A DNA stretch of 57,994 bases from Candidatus Moranbacteria bacterium RIFOXYB1_FULL_43_19 (lineage in GTDB: Bacteria; Patescibacteriota; Minisyncoccia; Moranbacterales; UBA11712), in assembly GCA_001784875.1 (NCBI GenBank), contig MFSH01000007.1, positions 1-57,994 of the forward strand. Direction: 5' to 3'. Of this stretch, positions 1 through 7,360 are shown piece by piece (the first letter of the stretch is position 1; each line of letters opens with the position of its first letter). Under the pieces are notes generated by a model. The model was not told where the DNA came from. It did not search any database and saw only the letters and a program-made list of their open reading frames with translations. A program made the translations under genes and the position numbers.

Positions 1-90
1 AACCTTAATTGTTAGCTATCTCCAAGGTTAGATTTTAAATGATAAATCGAATAGAAGGAAACTTAGGTTTTGGATGATTTACTGCGTTGT

Positions 91-121
91 TTGACATTGT
101 GCTTCGTATGTGCCATATTGT
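91..121 (+). promoter_or_regulatory. Candidate sigma70-type promoter for the small-gene block
   Basis: A perfect TTGACA at 91-96 is followed by CATATT (114-119, spacer 17) or TATTGT (116-121, spacer 19). It lies about 50 bases before the first strong-SD gene. The match is by eye only. The stretch before it (1-90) shows no gene; it has a weak AACCTT/AAGGTT dyad near its start. Confidence 0.4.
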
Positions 122-173
122 AATGCTAGAGTTTTTTGAAAATTAGCAATCAAATTTTCCAAGGGGGAAACAT

Positions 174-653
174 ATGATACCGAAAGATCAAGCTTTTCTA
201 CAAAAGGTCAGAGCCTTTATGGCGCAGATCCAACCCTATTACTATGAGTTTGCCGCGGAGATCGAGACGTGGCATTTGGGCCCGGGCGTCTTTGCATTTA
301 TGGCTCGTTACATGGAGTCCGGCGGGATTCTCCTTAATCCGGGGATTGATGAGGCGGGGAATATCATGCTTGATATTTTCTCCGGGAGAACCGATATCAC
401 CCGCGAGTGCTTCAAGCCTGATATCCCGATAGAAAGACATCGCCTCGACGTCGGTTTCCTGCCCTTTCTCCTTGAGAGAGGATCCAAGGATTCCTGGTGG
501 AAAAAAGATCCGCAGTGGAGCTTCGCGAATGGCCAACAAGCAATGGAAGTTGTCCGGGGAATAATCGTCCCCCCATTTGCGCTCTTCGACAAACCGCACT
601 TCATCAATCCTTCACTGCCTCGTGTGGTATATTTTGGGCCGAACTATCAATGA
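174..653 (+). CDS. Hypothetical protein, first gene of strong-SD block
   Basis: A 159-residue protein that I do not recognise. It is rich in aromatic residues (PYYYEF near the start, SWWKKDPQWSF near residue 115) and has no signal peptide, membrane segment or repeat. The start is supported by a purine-rich AAGGGGG site about 6 bases upstream and by the promoter-like sequence at 91-121. GC-rich codons (ATC, GAG, CCG, GGC) look unlike the AT-richer genes further on. Three more small genes with strong ribosome binding sites follow on the same strand, so this is probably one transcription unit ending at the terminator near 1870. Function unknown. Confidence 0.6.
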   Translation: MIPKDQAFLQKVRAFMAQIQPYYYEFAAEIETWHLGPGVFAFMARYMESGGILLNPGIDEAGNIMLDIFSGRTDITRECFKPDIPIERHRLDVGFLPFLLERGSKDSWWKKDPQWSFANGQQAMEVVRGIIVPPFALFDKPHFINPSLPRVVYFGPNYQ

Positions 654-682
654 GCTTCAAATAAAGGTAAGGAGAATAGAAG

Positions 683-1202
683 ATGACAAGATACACGGAA
701 ATGACTGCAAAGGAAGGAAGGAAGGAAGGAAGGAAGGAAGGAAGGAAGGAAGGAAGGAAGGAAGTTCCTGCCGAATGTCTGGAACCTGTTTTTCAAACCT
801 TTTACAGAAGCGAATTTCTTCGTCGAACCATGGGAAAACTGTGAGCTCGCCGACTGTGCCGATTTCCGAATGGATTCGGATGAAGTTTTTTTCTTCGTCA
901 CCGACGAAGGACTGATTAATTTCCTGAAAGAGGTTAAAGGAGAGCTTTGTCTCTTCGGCGCCTACAATCAGATCAATGTGTGTCAGATGAGGGCGCGGGG
1001 CCACGTCGCACTCGCAGAGGGGCATTCCGAAATCGAGCGGATCAGGAAGCGCCTACGCGACAGGATTGAATCCAGGGTGGGAGCACCGGTTCACAGGCTC
1101 AGCGAGAAGGAGGCCAAAGAGCGGTGTGTCATTCTTGAAAACGGTCTGCTGTTCCGATTCCTCGTCAGTTCCTACGCATACAGCATGTACGAACGTAGCT
1201 AA
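683..1202 (+). CDS. Putative phase-variable hypothetical protein (GGAA tract; out of frame as sequenced)
   Basis: An AAGGAG site (669-674) is placed 8 bases before ATG 683. The first nine codons read MTRYTEMTA, then the frame enters 13 perfect GGAA units (712-763), read as repeated KEGR. In the sequenced state this frame stops at 842-844 after residues EVPAECLEPV and so on. The long downstream open frame, ending at 1202, is in another register: it begins KFLPNVWNLFFKPF right after the tract and has no start of its own (the frame is closed by TGA at 702). Losing one unit or gaining two would join the two parts into a protein of about 170 residues. The position of the tract near codon 10 is typical of contingency genes. 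Product unrecognised. A wrong repeat count in the assembly is the alternative. Confidence 0.6.
712..763 (+). repeat. Tetranucleotide tract (GGAA)13
   Basis: Thirteen uninterrupted GGAA units lie near the 5' end of the gene that starts at 683. Because 4 is not a multiple of 3, each gain or loss of a unit changes the reading frame. The unit count was taken directly from the sequence. Confidence 0.95.
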
Positions 1203-1232
1203 AAATTTACGCGCTAAAAGGAGGCAGAAGTC

Positions 1233-1397
1233 GTGATAATCTTGATGAAAACGTCGGAAGGGTTTGTTTGGATGCCGATTCGCCGTTGCACGATATGCGG
1301 CCAGGAAAACCCCGACCAACTGAAAAAATGCATCGAGCAAAAGGAAAAGGGGCTCGCAGAATTTCTGAAAAATGGGGGAGAATTGAGAGCCGCATAA
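1233..1397 (+). CDS. Small Cys-containing hypothetical protein
   Basis: A 54-residue protein starting at GTG 1233, with a textbook AAGGAGG site (1218-1224) 8 bases upstream that decides the start. The middle reads RRCTICGQENPDQLKKCIEQ, so two cysteines sit in a CxxC knuckle with a third Cys 12 residues later; this could be a partial zinc knuckle but the fourth ligand is not obvious. It lies between the GGAA-tract gene and the next strong-SD gene, with short spacers. Function unknown. Confidence 0.6.
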   Translation: MIILMKTSEGFVWMPIRRCTICGQENPDQLKKCIEQKEKGLAEFLKNGGELRAA

Positions 1398-1416
1398 ATC
1401 TCAAGGAGGTGATCAC

Positions 1417-1800
1417 ATGGACTTTCGTCCACGAGTATTGGCAGTAGGGATGAACCTGCTCAAAGAGGAGGTTATGGATGAGGGACTAGTGCAAAGTCTG
1501 GAGAACATAACCATTGGTCATCTGAACGGGTGTACGCACATGGGTCTCCGAGGGGAAAATATTGTCTTCAACTTTTCGGTTGATCCTTCCGTCATGACGC
1601 CCGAGATCCCCGTCGTCTTCCGCATCAGTCTCCTGCCGTCCTGTCGGACAGACCTCACGAGGCTCGAAAGGGATGTCGTTGCGACCAAAATCGAGCGCGA
1701 CTTCCATCGCATTCTTTACAAGAGGCCGAATATTCTGGTTTTAGTGGAATGTCTAGGGGCCAAGCAGGTCGGAATGTCGGTTCCTGAAGAAAAGGAATAG
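1417..1800 (+). CDS. Hypothetical protein with an extended Shine-Dalgarno site
   Basis: A 127-residue protein of unknown family. Its start at ATG 1417 is preceded by AAGGAGGTGATC (1403-1414), a 12-base match to the complement of the 16S rRNA 3' end, the strongest such site in the window. The protein is acidic and mixed alpha/beta in appearance (segments such as VLAVGMNLL and NILVLVECLG), without a signal peptide. It is the last gene before the terminator near 1839-1877. No function is proposed. Confidence 0.6.
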   Translation: MDFRPRVLAVGMNLLKEEVMDEGLVQSLENITIGHLNGCTHMGLRGENIVFNFSVDPSVMTPEIPVVFRISLLPSCRTDLTRLERDVVATKIERDFHRILYKRPNILVLVECLGAKQVGMSVPEEKE

Positions 1801-1838
1801 CAGTAATTCTGCAGGAGCTAAGAAAAAAACACTCGTCG

Positions 1839-1877
1839 GCTCACTCTGGGTAAATCCTAGGGTGAGCTATTTTTTAT
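1839..1877 (+). terminator. Rho-independent terminator of the small-gene block
   Basis: GCTCAC (1839-1844) pairs with GTGAGC (1862-1867), and the inner TCTGGG/CCTAGG extends the stem with two wobble pairs. A T-rich run follows immediately (ATTTTTTATT). It closes the four-gene strong-SD block. Confidence 0.75.
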
Positions 1878-1927
1878 TACTCAAAAATAGACTATAATAG
1901 CTTAAGTTTTAATACTTTTCTCCATTC

Positions 1928-1949
1928 CCCGAAATACAAGGTTCTGACC
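1928..1949. repeat. 22-bp direct repeat, left copy
   Basis: The 22 bases 1928-1949 (beginning CCCGAAATACAAGG) recur perfectly and in the same orientation at 3467-3488. The two copies bracket the single gene 2055-3458. A TATAAT (1893-1898) lies just upstream of this copy and could be a promoter for the bracketed gene. Confidence 0.9.
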
Positions 1950-2054
1950 ACAATATCCTTGTATGATGGATCGGAAAAATGCCTTGTTTTGAGGTGTTTT
2001 TTTATTTGAAAATCTACTGTAAGATATATACAGTTAAACAAATATCTAAAGCCT

Positions 2055-3458
2055 ATGGGAATTGAAGATGAATCAAAGAAAAGCGAAACACCAATAGTCA
2101 ACGAAGTAAAGGAAGATGAGAAAGGAACGGTTAAAAAGAAAATCGATATTCTTGGTGTCGGCGAAATTGAATATACGGAAAAAACGGTGATGTTTCCGGA
2201 GAAAATTGTTCAGAAAACGGGCGGGGTGAAAGGGTATATTCGGAAGATGATTTCATGGGAAGAATTAATAAGATTTTGGGATCTTGATGAAAGTGAGTGG
2301 GAGAAAATAAAAGAAGGACAGGTTTATGATTCAAGAGAAGATTTAGAGGAAGAAAATAAACAAAAATTAGCAAGGGGTAGGATGGACTTATTGTGGGACG
2401 ACAATACTTTAGATAAACACCCTCGAAAAAAATCACTAGAAAATTTTTTAATGACCGACGGATTCAATAAAATTATTTCTGAGTTAACTAACGAGGAATT
2501 TATCAATCAGACATTTAATCATGTTGTATTAGGTCGGCGGGAAGGACAACGAGAGTTAACAAAAGAGCGCATGCTTGAAATGTTAAATACAAAGGAGCTT
2601 AATTTGCCTTTCGATTATTACGGATTATTCTATGATCTTGAGGATGATAGACTTCTTTCCAGCTACGAATTATTTGGCAAGGCGAATTTGTCAGATGATT
2701 TATTGAAAAAATATATTCTATGTTATGAAAGTGATAGACTAATAGATCACTATTATTCTAAGGGTGACAAAATTTTGGTTTATCTTAAGTCAGATGTTTC
2801 CGAGAATGATTATATTTTATTTGAAAAAGAAATTAAATATGACGAAAAAGAAGGACCGTTGTTGAGCATAAAAACCGAGAGAAATAAACATGACGATATA
2901 ATATTCCCGGACTTTGCTTTGTCAGAAGAAGAAAAGAAATTGATTATTGGTAAATTAGAAAAATGTAAGAATGTTTATTATTATTCAAGTTATGGTTTAA
3001 ATCTTACAAATCAACAGGAGTTTTGGAGGGGTTATCATTTTCATGGTAAATATAATGCAAATGGGATAAGTCCTAATAATATTGTCCTTGGTTTTAAGTT
3101 TGATACCCGAAATTCCGTTTTGCGAGATTATTGCACGAAAATTCTTAATTTGGTGAAAGAACAAAAGGCGAGAAAAAGCGAAAAGGATTCATATTATTAT
3201 CGAAAAAATTCAAGAGATAAAGATGCTCGAAGTCTTGCCATTAATACAGTGAAAAGTTTAGTGGAACCAATGAGAGAATGGAAAGGACAAAAGGTTTCTG
3301 CGACAGGGCGTATCGGCAACAGTCTCGAGCGAGGAGAGCATCCATACTTGCCAATAGTTGTGAATCATCCCAACCTTCCTGAACTTCGTTGGTGCCATGC
3401 AGATTATGCAGCTATTCCGACAAAAAACGGCTATAACATTATAGAAATGATAACTTAG
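2055..3458 (+). CDS. Hypothetical protein in a direct-repeat-bracketed cassette
   Basis: A 467-residue, highly charged soluble protein that I do not recognise. It is rich in Lys/Glu and has many Tyr-rich patches (YYYSSYGLN, YYYRKN). No signal peptide, membrane segment or clear catalytic motif is seen. The C-terminal part contains WCHADYAAIPTKNGYNIIEM, which resembles a small folded domain but matches nothing I can name. The start ATG has no Shine-Dalgarno site, unlike the block just upstream. The gene is AT-rich and lies alone between two 22-bp perfect direct repeats, with terminator-like hairpins outside on both sides. This looks like an inserted one-gene cassette; function unknown. Confidence 0.7.
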   Translation: MGIEDESKKSETPIVNEVKEDEKGTVKKKIDILGVGEIEYTEKTVMFPEKIVQKTGGVKGYIRKMISWEELIRFWDLDESEWEKIKEGQVYDSREDLEEENKQKLARGRMDLLWDDNTLDKHPRKKSLENFLMTDGFNKIISELTNEEFINQTFNHVVLGRREGQRELTKERMLEMLNTKELNLPFDYYGLFYDLEDDRLLSSYELFGKANLSDDLLKKYILCYESDRLIDHYYSKGDKILVYLKSDVSENDYILFEKEIKYDEKEGPLLSIKTERNKHDDIIFPDFALSEEEKKLIIGKLEKCKNVYYYSSYGLNLTNQQEFWRGYHFHGKYNANGISPNNIVLGFKFDTRNSVLRDYCTKILNLVKEQKARKSEKDSYYYRKNSRDKDARSLAINTVKSLVEPMREWKGQKVSATGRIGNSLERGEHPYLPIVVNHPNLPELRWCHADYAAIPTKNGYNIIEMIT

Positions 3459-3466
3459 GAGTATTT

Positions 3467-3488
3467 CCCGAAATACAAGGTTCTGACC
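3467..3488. repeat. 22-bp direct repeat, right copy
   Basis: Perfect copy of 1928-1949, beginning 9 bases after the stop codon of the bracketed gene. Distance between the two copies is about 1.54 kb. Confidence 0.9.
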
Positions 3489-3513
3489 CTCATATGTTGA
3501 TATTATATTCCCG

Positions 3514-3541
3514 CAAAACGCCTGAAATACGGCGGTTTTTG
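3514..3541 (+). terminator. Probable terminator after the cassette gene
   Basis: AAAACGCC, an 8-base loop, then GGCGGTTTTT: a short stem with one bulged G followed by a run of five T. It sits 55 bases after the stop codon at 3458. Confidence 0.5.
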
Positions 3542-3624
3542 TTTGGCTTTTTCTTTTTTCAAAAACATTGTATATTATAAAGCCAGGATGAAGACGCCTG
3601 ATTTACGAAAAACCAGGATAATAT

Positions 3625-3646
3625 CCACTACAACTAGTTGTAGTGG
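3625..3646. promoter_or_regulatory. Perfect 22-bp palindrome upstream of wall protein gene
   Basis: Positions 3625-3646 are identical to their own reverse complement (centre CTAG). The palindrome lies 18 bases before ATG 3664 and downstream of a TATTAT-like -10 near 3573. It could be an operator for a dimeric repressor or a 5' hairpin in the mRNA. No second copy was seen in the window. Confidence 0.5.
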
Positions 3647-3663
3647 AAAAATTGATAATTTTT

Positions 3664-4599
3664 ATGCGTTTTTATTTCAAAATATTCCTATTGGCAGTAG
3701 TTGCGGCGATACTGCTCTATTTCTTTTGGCCGTTTGGAAAGCGGAATTTTGACCGAGATATGGCTTTTGCGGTGGAATTTTCCGACAATGGAATGAATTT
3801 CGAGGCCAGCGCGGACAAAGAAACAGTCGGTGAATTTCTTGAAGAAACGGGCATCGAACTTGGAGAAAAGGATTTTGTTTTCCCCTCACCGGAAGCGAAA
3901 ATTTTTCCCGGAAGCCGAATAATCATCCGCCGCGCCTTGCCAATTGCAATCGCCGTTGACAACCAAAAAATAAGTCTCGACACACTCGGAACGACAGTCC
4001 GAGACGCGATAAACGAGGCCGATGTTGTTCTTTCCCACGCTGACAAAGTCAGTCCCGAAATCAATACTTTGTTGAAACCGAATCTCGACATCGTCGTCAC
4101 AAGAATAAATTTCGAAGAGGTGAAAATTGAAGAAGCTATCCCTTTCCAAACGGTTGAAAAAGAAGACAAGACAGTCCTATGGCGCAAGCGCGAAACCAAG
4201 CAAAAGGGAGAAAAAGGCATCCGGGAAAAAACTTATAAAATCACCTATACCAACGGCAAAGAAACCAACCGGCAATTGCTGGGAAGCAAAATCACGAAAA
4301 CACCCGTTTCCCAAATCGAAGTCGTCGGGACAAAAATCATTGTCGGAAAAACCCAGACGGGAGCAGCAACCTGGTATGTCTTTGGCGACGACCTCACTTG
4401 CGCGAGCCTTGATTTTGCTCGCGGAAAATACCTCCGCGTCACGAACCGCGCCAACGGGAAATCAGTTATCGTCCAGGTGAATGACTCGGGACCATACGGC
4501 AAAGGCCGCATCATCGACCTCAACAAAAAAGCTTTTCAGAAAATCGGCGATATCGGCGCGGGGGTGATCAATGTGAAGGTAGAAGAGATTTTAAATTGA
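3664..4599 (+). CDS. Membrane-anchored G5/DUF348 plus RlpA-like (double-psi beta-barrel) wall protein
   Basis: About 311 residues from ATG 3664. An upstream in-frame GTG at 3643 lies inside the palindrome, so 3664 is preferred. One N-terminal anchor segment (FKIFLLAVVAAILLYFFW) is followed by two YabE-like DUF348 modules (about residues 30-140), a G5-like stretch (about 140-230) and a C-terminal RlpA-type double-psi beta-barrel (GAATWYVFGDDLTCASLDF through VNDSGPYGKGRIIDL). In relatives such as YabE/Rpf-like proteins this barrel binds or cleaves peptidoglycan glycan chains. It is probably outside the membrane and acts in wall remodelling. It stands alone between terminator and repeat elements. 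The domain order is clear; enzymatic activity is inference. Confidence 0.75.
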   Translation: MRFYFKIFLLAVVAAILLYFFWPFGKRNFDRDMAFAVEFSDNGMNFEASADKETVGEFLEETGIELGEKDFVFPSPEAKIFPGSRIIIRRALPIAIAVDNQKISLDTLGTTVRDAINEADVVLSHADKVSPEINTLLKPNLDIVVTRINFEEVKIEEAIPFQTVEKEDKTVLWRKRETKQKGEKGIREKTYKITYTNGKETNRQLLGSKITKTPVSQIEVVGTKIIVGKTQTGAATWYVFGDDLTCASLDFARGKYLRVTNRANGKSVIVQVNDSGPYGKGRIIDLNKKAFQKIGDIGAGVINVKVEEILN

Positions 4600-4712
4600 C
4601 AGCTACGCTGTCATACCGAGCGAAGCCGAGGGATCTTTGCTAATAATCCAGTAGCTAGTTATTTGCTCATACACGCAGATTCCTCCGCTCGCTTTGCTCG
4701 GTCGGAATGACA
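4599..4712. repeat. Imperfect palindrome of the GTCATnCCGAGCGAAGC type
   Basis: The left arm (GTCATACCGAGCGAAGC, near 4612) matches the reverse complement of the right arm (GCTCGGTCGGAATGAC, ending 4711). The space between is AT-rich. Repeats with this wording are widespread in bacterial intergenic DNA. The right arm contains the ATG at 4707 that opens the rsmA frame, so that ATG belongs to the repeat and not to the ancestral gene. Confidence 0.75.
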
Positions 4713-4721
4713 AAAAATAAT

Positions 4722-5552
4722 ATGATTCCTAAAAAATCACTTGGTCAAAATTTTCTGATTAATGAAGAAATTGCCGAAAACATTGCGGATTCGGCTGATT
4801 TGTCAGGCAGAGACAACGTCCTTGAGATTGGTCCGGGAAAGGGAATTCTTACGAAATATCTTGCCCAGAAAGCAGAGAATGTTTTGGCGCTGGAAATTGA
4901 CTTTAATCTGGCCAAGAAACTGGACGGTGAAAATTATAAAAATACAAAAATCATCAAAGGGGATATTTTGAAAATAAATCTGCCGAAATTGATCGAGGAG
5001 AATCATTTCAAAAATTACAAAGTCGTTGCCAATCTTCCATATTACATCACTTCCAAAATAATCCGCCTGTTTCTCGAGACAAAATATCCGCCGAGCGAGA
5101 TGATTTTGATGGTTCAAAAGGAAGTCGGAGAGAGAATCATTGCCCTTGATAGAAAAGAAAGCATCCTGTCCATATCCGTGAAATTTTATGCCGATCCGGA
5201 AATTTTATTCTTCGTATCGAGGAAAAACTTCGACCCCGCGCCAGAGGTTGATTCAGCGGTCATAAAAATAACAAGAAAGAAAAAAATTCCAGATATTTAC
5301 CCTGTTAAATCCCGCGGAGCGGGGTCCCGCCAAAGCGGGACATTTAACAGGGTGAAGTTTTTCTCTCTCGTCCGCGCCGGATTTTCTTCAAAAAGAAAAA
5401 CGCTCGCGAACAATTTGTCCGCGAGTTTTTCCATTCCGAAAGTTGAGCTTTCGAAAGAATTGAAAAAGACCAACCTTGAGCCGGGAGTGCGGGCAGAGAG
5501 ACTGGAAGTGGAGGATTGGGTTAGGCTGTATAATATTTTTAACAGTTGGTAA
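4722..5552 (+). CDS. rsmA: 16S rRNA (adenine1518/1519-N6) dimethyltransferase RsmA/KsgA with in-frame insertion
   Basis: A methyltransferase of 276 residues that would dimethylate the two adjacent adenines of 16S helix 45 in late 30S assembly. Visible motifs are KSLGQNFL at the N terminus, the SAM motif VLEIGPGKG, LEID and the catalytic NLPYYITS. The C-terminal FFSLVRAGFSSKRKTL is also typical. ATG 4722 is chosen because family members start just before KSLGQNF; ATG 4707 lies in a repeat. Around residues 192-210 the sequence PVKSRGAGSRQSGTFNRV is extra to the family and is encoded by a palindromic element (5299-5353). The reading frame is kept, so the enzyme is probably functional with an exposed loop. 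Confidence 0.92.
   Translation: MIPKKSLGQNFLINEEIAENIADSADLSGRDNVLEIGPGKGILTKYLAQKAENVLALEIDFNLAKKLDGENYKNTKIIKGDILKINLPKLIEENHFKNYKVVANLPYYITSKIIRLFLETKYPPSEMILMVQKEVGERIIALDRKESILSISVKFYADPEILFFVSRKNFDPAPEVDSAVIKITRKKKIPDIYPVKSRGAGSRQSGTFNRVKFFSLVRAGFSSKRKTLANNLSASFSIPKVELSKELKKTNLEPGVRAERLEVEDWVRLYNIFNSW
5299..5353. repeat. Cloverleaf-like palindrome inserted in frame in rsmA
   Basis: Perfect 12-bp arms ACCCTGTTAAAT (5299-5310) and ATTTAACAGGGT (5342-5353) enclose two smaller hairpins (CCCGCGGAGCGGGG and TCCCGCCAAAGCGGGA). The layout resembles the Rickettsia palindromic elements that sit inside coding genes, but the sequence is unrelated as far as I can tell. Confidence 0.85.
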
Positions 5553-5692
5553 TGATGATTAATGGCAGTGAGTAACAAGGCAGTGAGCAGTGAGATTGGC
5601 AGTGGGTCATTAGTAGTGAGATTTTCGCTATACCTTAATTAAAAAACTCACAGCCAAAGACCAATGACCTGTCCCACAGCCAATAACCATTT
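5553..5692. repeat. Stuttering palindrome, family A, gene-less copy A1
   Basis: Left arm words GGCAGTGAGTAACAAGG, CAGTGAGCAGTGAG and CAGTGGGTCATTAG face right arm words CTCACAGCCAAAGACC and CAATGACCTGTCCCACAGC in inverted order. The core (about 5595-5663) is nearly identical to copy A3 (about 14967-15034), with two or three differences. It fills the whole space between rsmA and the convergent UbiA-family gene. Confidence 0.85.
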
Positions 5693-7360
5693 TTACCTAA
5701 GACTAAAACGAACCAAGGGCCAAAAAAGAAAGTAGGTCATTAAAGCAACGTATAAAAACAAAATGCCAAATACAAAAATATGCACCCTCCGGGCGCTTAT
5801 TTTTTTGTTCTGGAGAATCCAAAAGGAAACCGCGCCCAAAATCATAGCCGGAAAAAACAAAATCTTGGCGTTGAGCCAAACGACGCTCAAAGCGTAGGCG
5901 ATGAATATGCCAAGGCCAATAGAAAACCTTGCCCAGGTTTCGCCGAGCAGGACGGGAATTGTCCAAATCCCGTATTTTTTATCACTCTCGATGTCTTTGA
6001 GGTCCTTGATGGGGAGAGAAATCATGAAAGCGATGATGAGCAGCCAAAAAACCTTGGAGGGAAGCAGCGAAATGTCCTGGTTGTCAGCCAAAAGAATAAA
6101 ACCGCCCGAAAACAAGAGAACGAGAGCCAGAGCCGAAAGAAAACCAGCCACAATCGGGAATCTTTTGAGTCGGAAGGGCCAGCAGGAATACACCCAGCCA
6201 ATAACTTGATAGACGAGGATCAAAAGAAGAAATTTCACTCCGACCGTGAGAGACAGAACAAGGGATAAAAGAAAGCTGGCCAGAAAATAATGCTGGTATT
6301 CACCAGTTGAGACCTCGCCGGTCGCCGTCGGCCTATTTTTATTAGTGATTTTATCAATATCAAGGTCGACAATATCATTAAGGAACACTGAGGCCAGCCA
6401 AGCAAAAACCGCCGCGAGAATGAGATTGGAAAGGGCGAAAAAGGAGAAGATGTTGTCAGCCAGAGGCTGACCCCGCAAATCTGGGATATTTGCAGGGAAA
6501 TAAAAAGCGCCCAGTCCCGCGCCGAAAAGCACCAGACCGGCGTGAATCAGAATTTGGATCCAGCGAATGTTTTTCAAAACTGCGAAAAATTTTTCTTTGC
6601 TGAAAAAATAGAATAATGCGATGGCAGCGAAAACAACCAGAAACGCATAAATCAAATTCATCTTGGCGTTGAGCGCGTTCAGGATTTCGGTCCCCGAATA
6701 TGAGAAATAATGGATCGGGGAAAGAAAAAGTCCGGCCACATCAAGCCCTTCGATTTGAAACATGCTTTTTTGGGGCGCCAAAAAAAGAAAAGTGAGCCAG
6801 GAAGGAAACGACCCGAAAAGAAAAAGAATTGCGTAAGAAAGAAATCCTCCCAGAAACGCCTTCAGGGCGTTCCGGGTTTTGAGAAATATATATAAAATCA
6901 GAAAAATAACCGCCAGTGCCACCTCGATCCGGACGCCGTAAGTGATCCCAACCACCGGATCGCTCCCGAAAAAGGTGAGAAACCTTTTTCCGAGCCCCGC
7001 GAGGCTGTCAAAAGCGTAGAAACTCCAACAGCGCTGGGCCCCGCAAAAATATTTGTCGAGTATCGGAGGCGTGACAACCAAAAAAAATCCCCAGATCAAG
7101 AGATTCGCTATTTTTTGGAAAGATTCCCCAAGGTAAGCGCTTAAAAACAAAATCAGAAGGATTATCGAGAACAGGAAAAAGAGCCAGGCAGCCAGGAACG
7201 AACCGACAAGAAACTCGGGCGAATGGCTTTTGAGGCCGGAAATGAGATTTTCGCCCAAAACTCGCAGAGCTATGAGAGCCGAAAAAGCAAGAAGAAATTG
7301 GGGAAGAGAGAGAGGATATTCTTCAATTTTTTCCAAAATTTTTTTGGTCGTTGGTAACAT
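5693..7360 (-). CDS. UbiA-family membrane prenyltransferase with N-terminal membrane extension
   Basis: A very hydrophobic 555-residue protein. The C-terminal half carries both Asp-rich motifs of the UbiA superfamily: NDIVDLDIDK near residue 330 and DLKDIESDKKYG near residue 450. These bind Mg2+ and a polyprenyl diphosphate donor. The first ~270 residues add roughly eight further membrane segments not found in ordinary UbiA proteins (about 300 residues); I do not recognise this part. The acceptor is unknown; quinone, lipid or decaprenyl-phosphoribose-type roles are all possible. The annotated start ATG lies in the left arm of repeat element A2 (N terminus MLPTTKK), so the original start may have differed. 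Ends close to rsmA, convergent. Confidence 0.75.
   Translation of the reverse strand: MLPTTKKILEKIEEYPLSLPQFLLAFSALIALRVLGENLISGLKSHSPEFLVGSFLAAWLFFLFSIILLILFLSAYLGESFQKIANLLIWGFFLVVTPPILDKYFCGAQRCWSFYAFDSLAGLGKRFLTFFGSDPVVGITYGVRIEVALAVIFLILYIFLKTRNALKAFLGGFLSYAILFLFGSFPSWLTFLFLAPQKSMFQIEGLDVAGLFLSPIHYFSYSGTEILNALNAKMNLIYAFLVVFAAIALFYFFSKEKFFAVLKNIRWIQILIHAGLVLFGAGLGAFYFPANIPDLRGQPLADNIFSFFALSNLILAAVFAWLASVFLNDIVDLDIDKITNKNRPTATGEVSTGEYQHYFLASFLLSLVLSLTVGVKFLLLILVYQVIGWVYSCWPFRLKRFPIVAGFLSALALVLLFSGGFILLADNQDISLLPSKVFWLLIIAFMISLPIKDLKDIESDKKYGIWTIPVLLGETWARFSIGLGIFIAYALSVVWLNAKILFFPAMILGAVSFWILQNKKISARRVHIFVFGILFLYVALMTYFLFWPLVRFSLR

Noticed and set aside
577-915. Open frame of 112 codons through the GGAA tract
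   Set aside because: It starts inside the previous gene, has no ribosome binding site and its downstream part is a shadow of the frame ending at 1202.
657-1025. Minus-strand frames through the GGAA tract (LPSF repeats)
   Set aside because: Any frame through a tetranucleotide repeat stays open; no start signal or family support.
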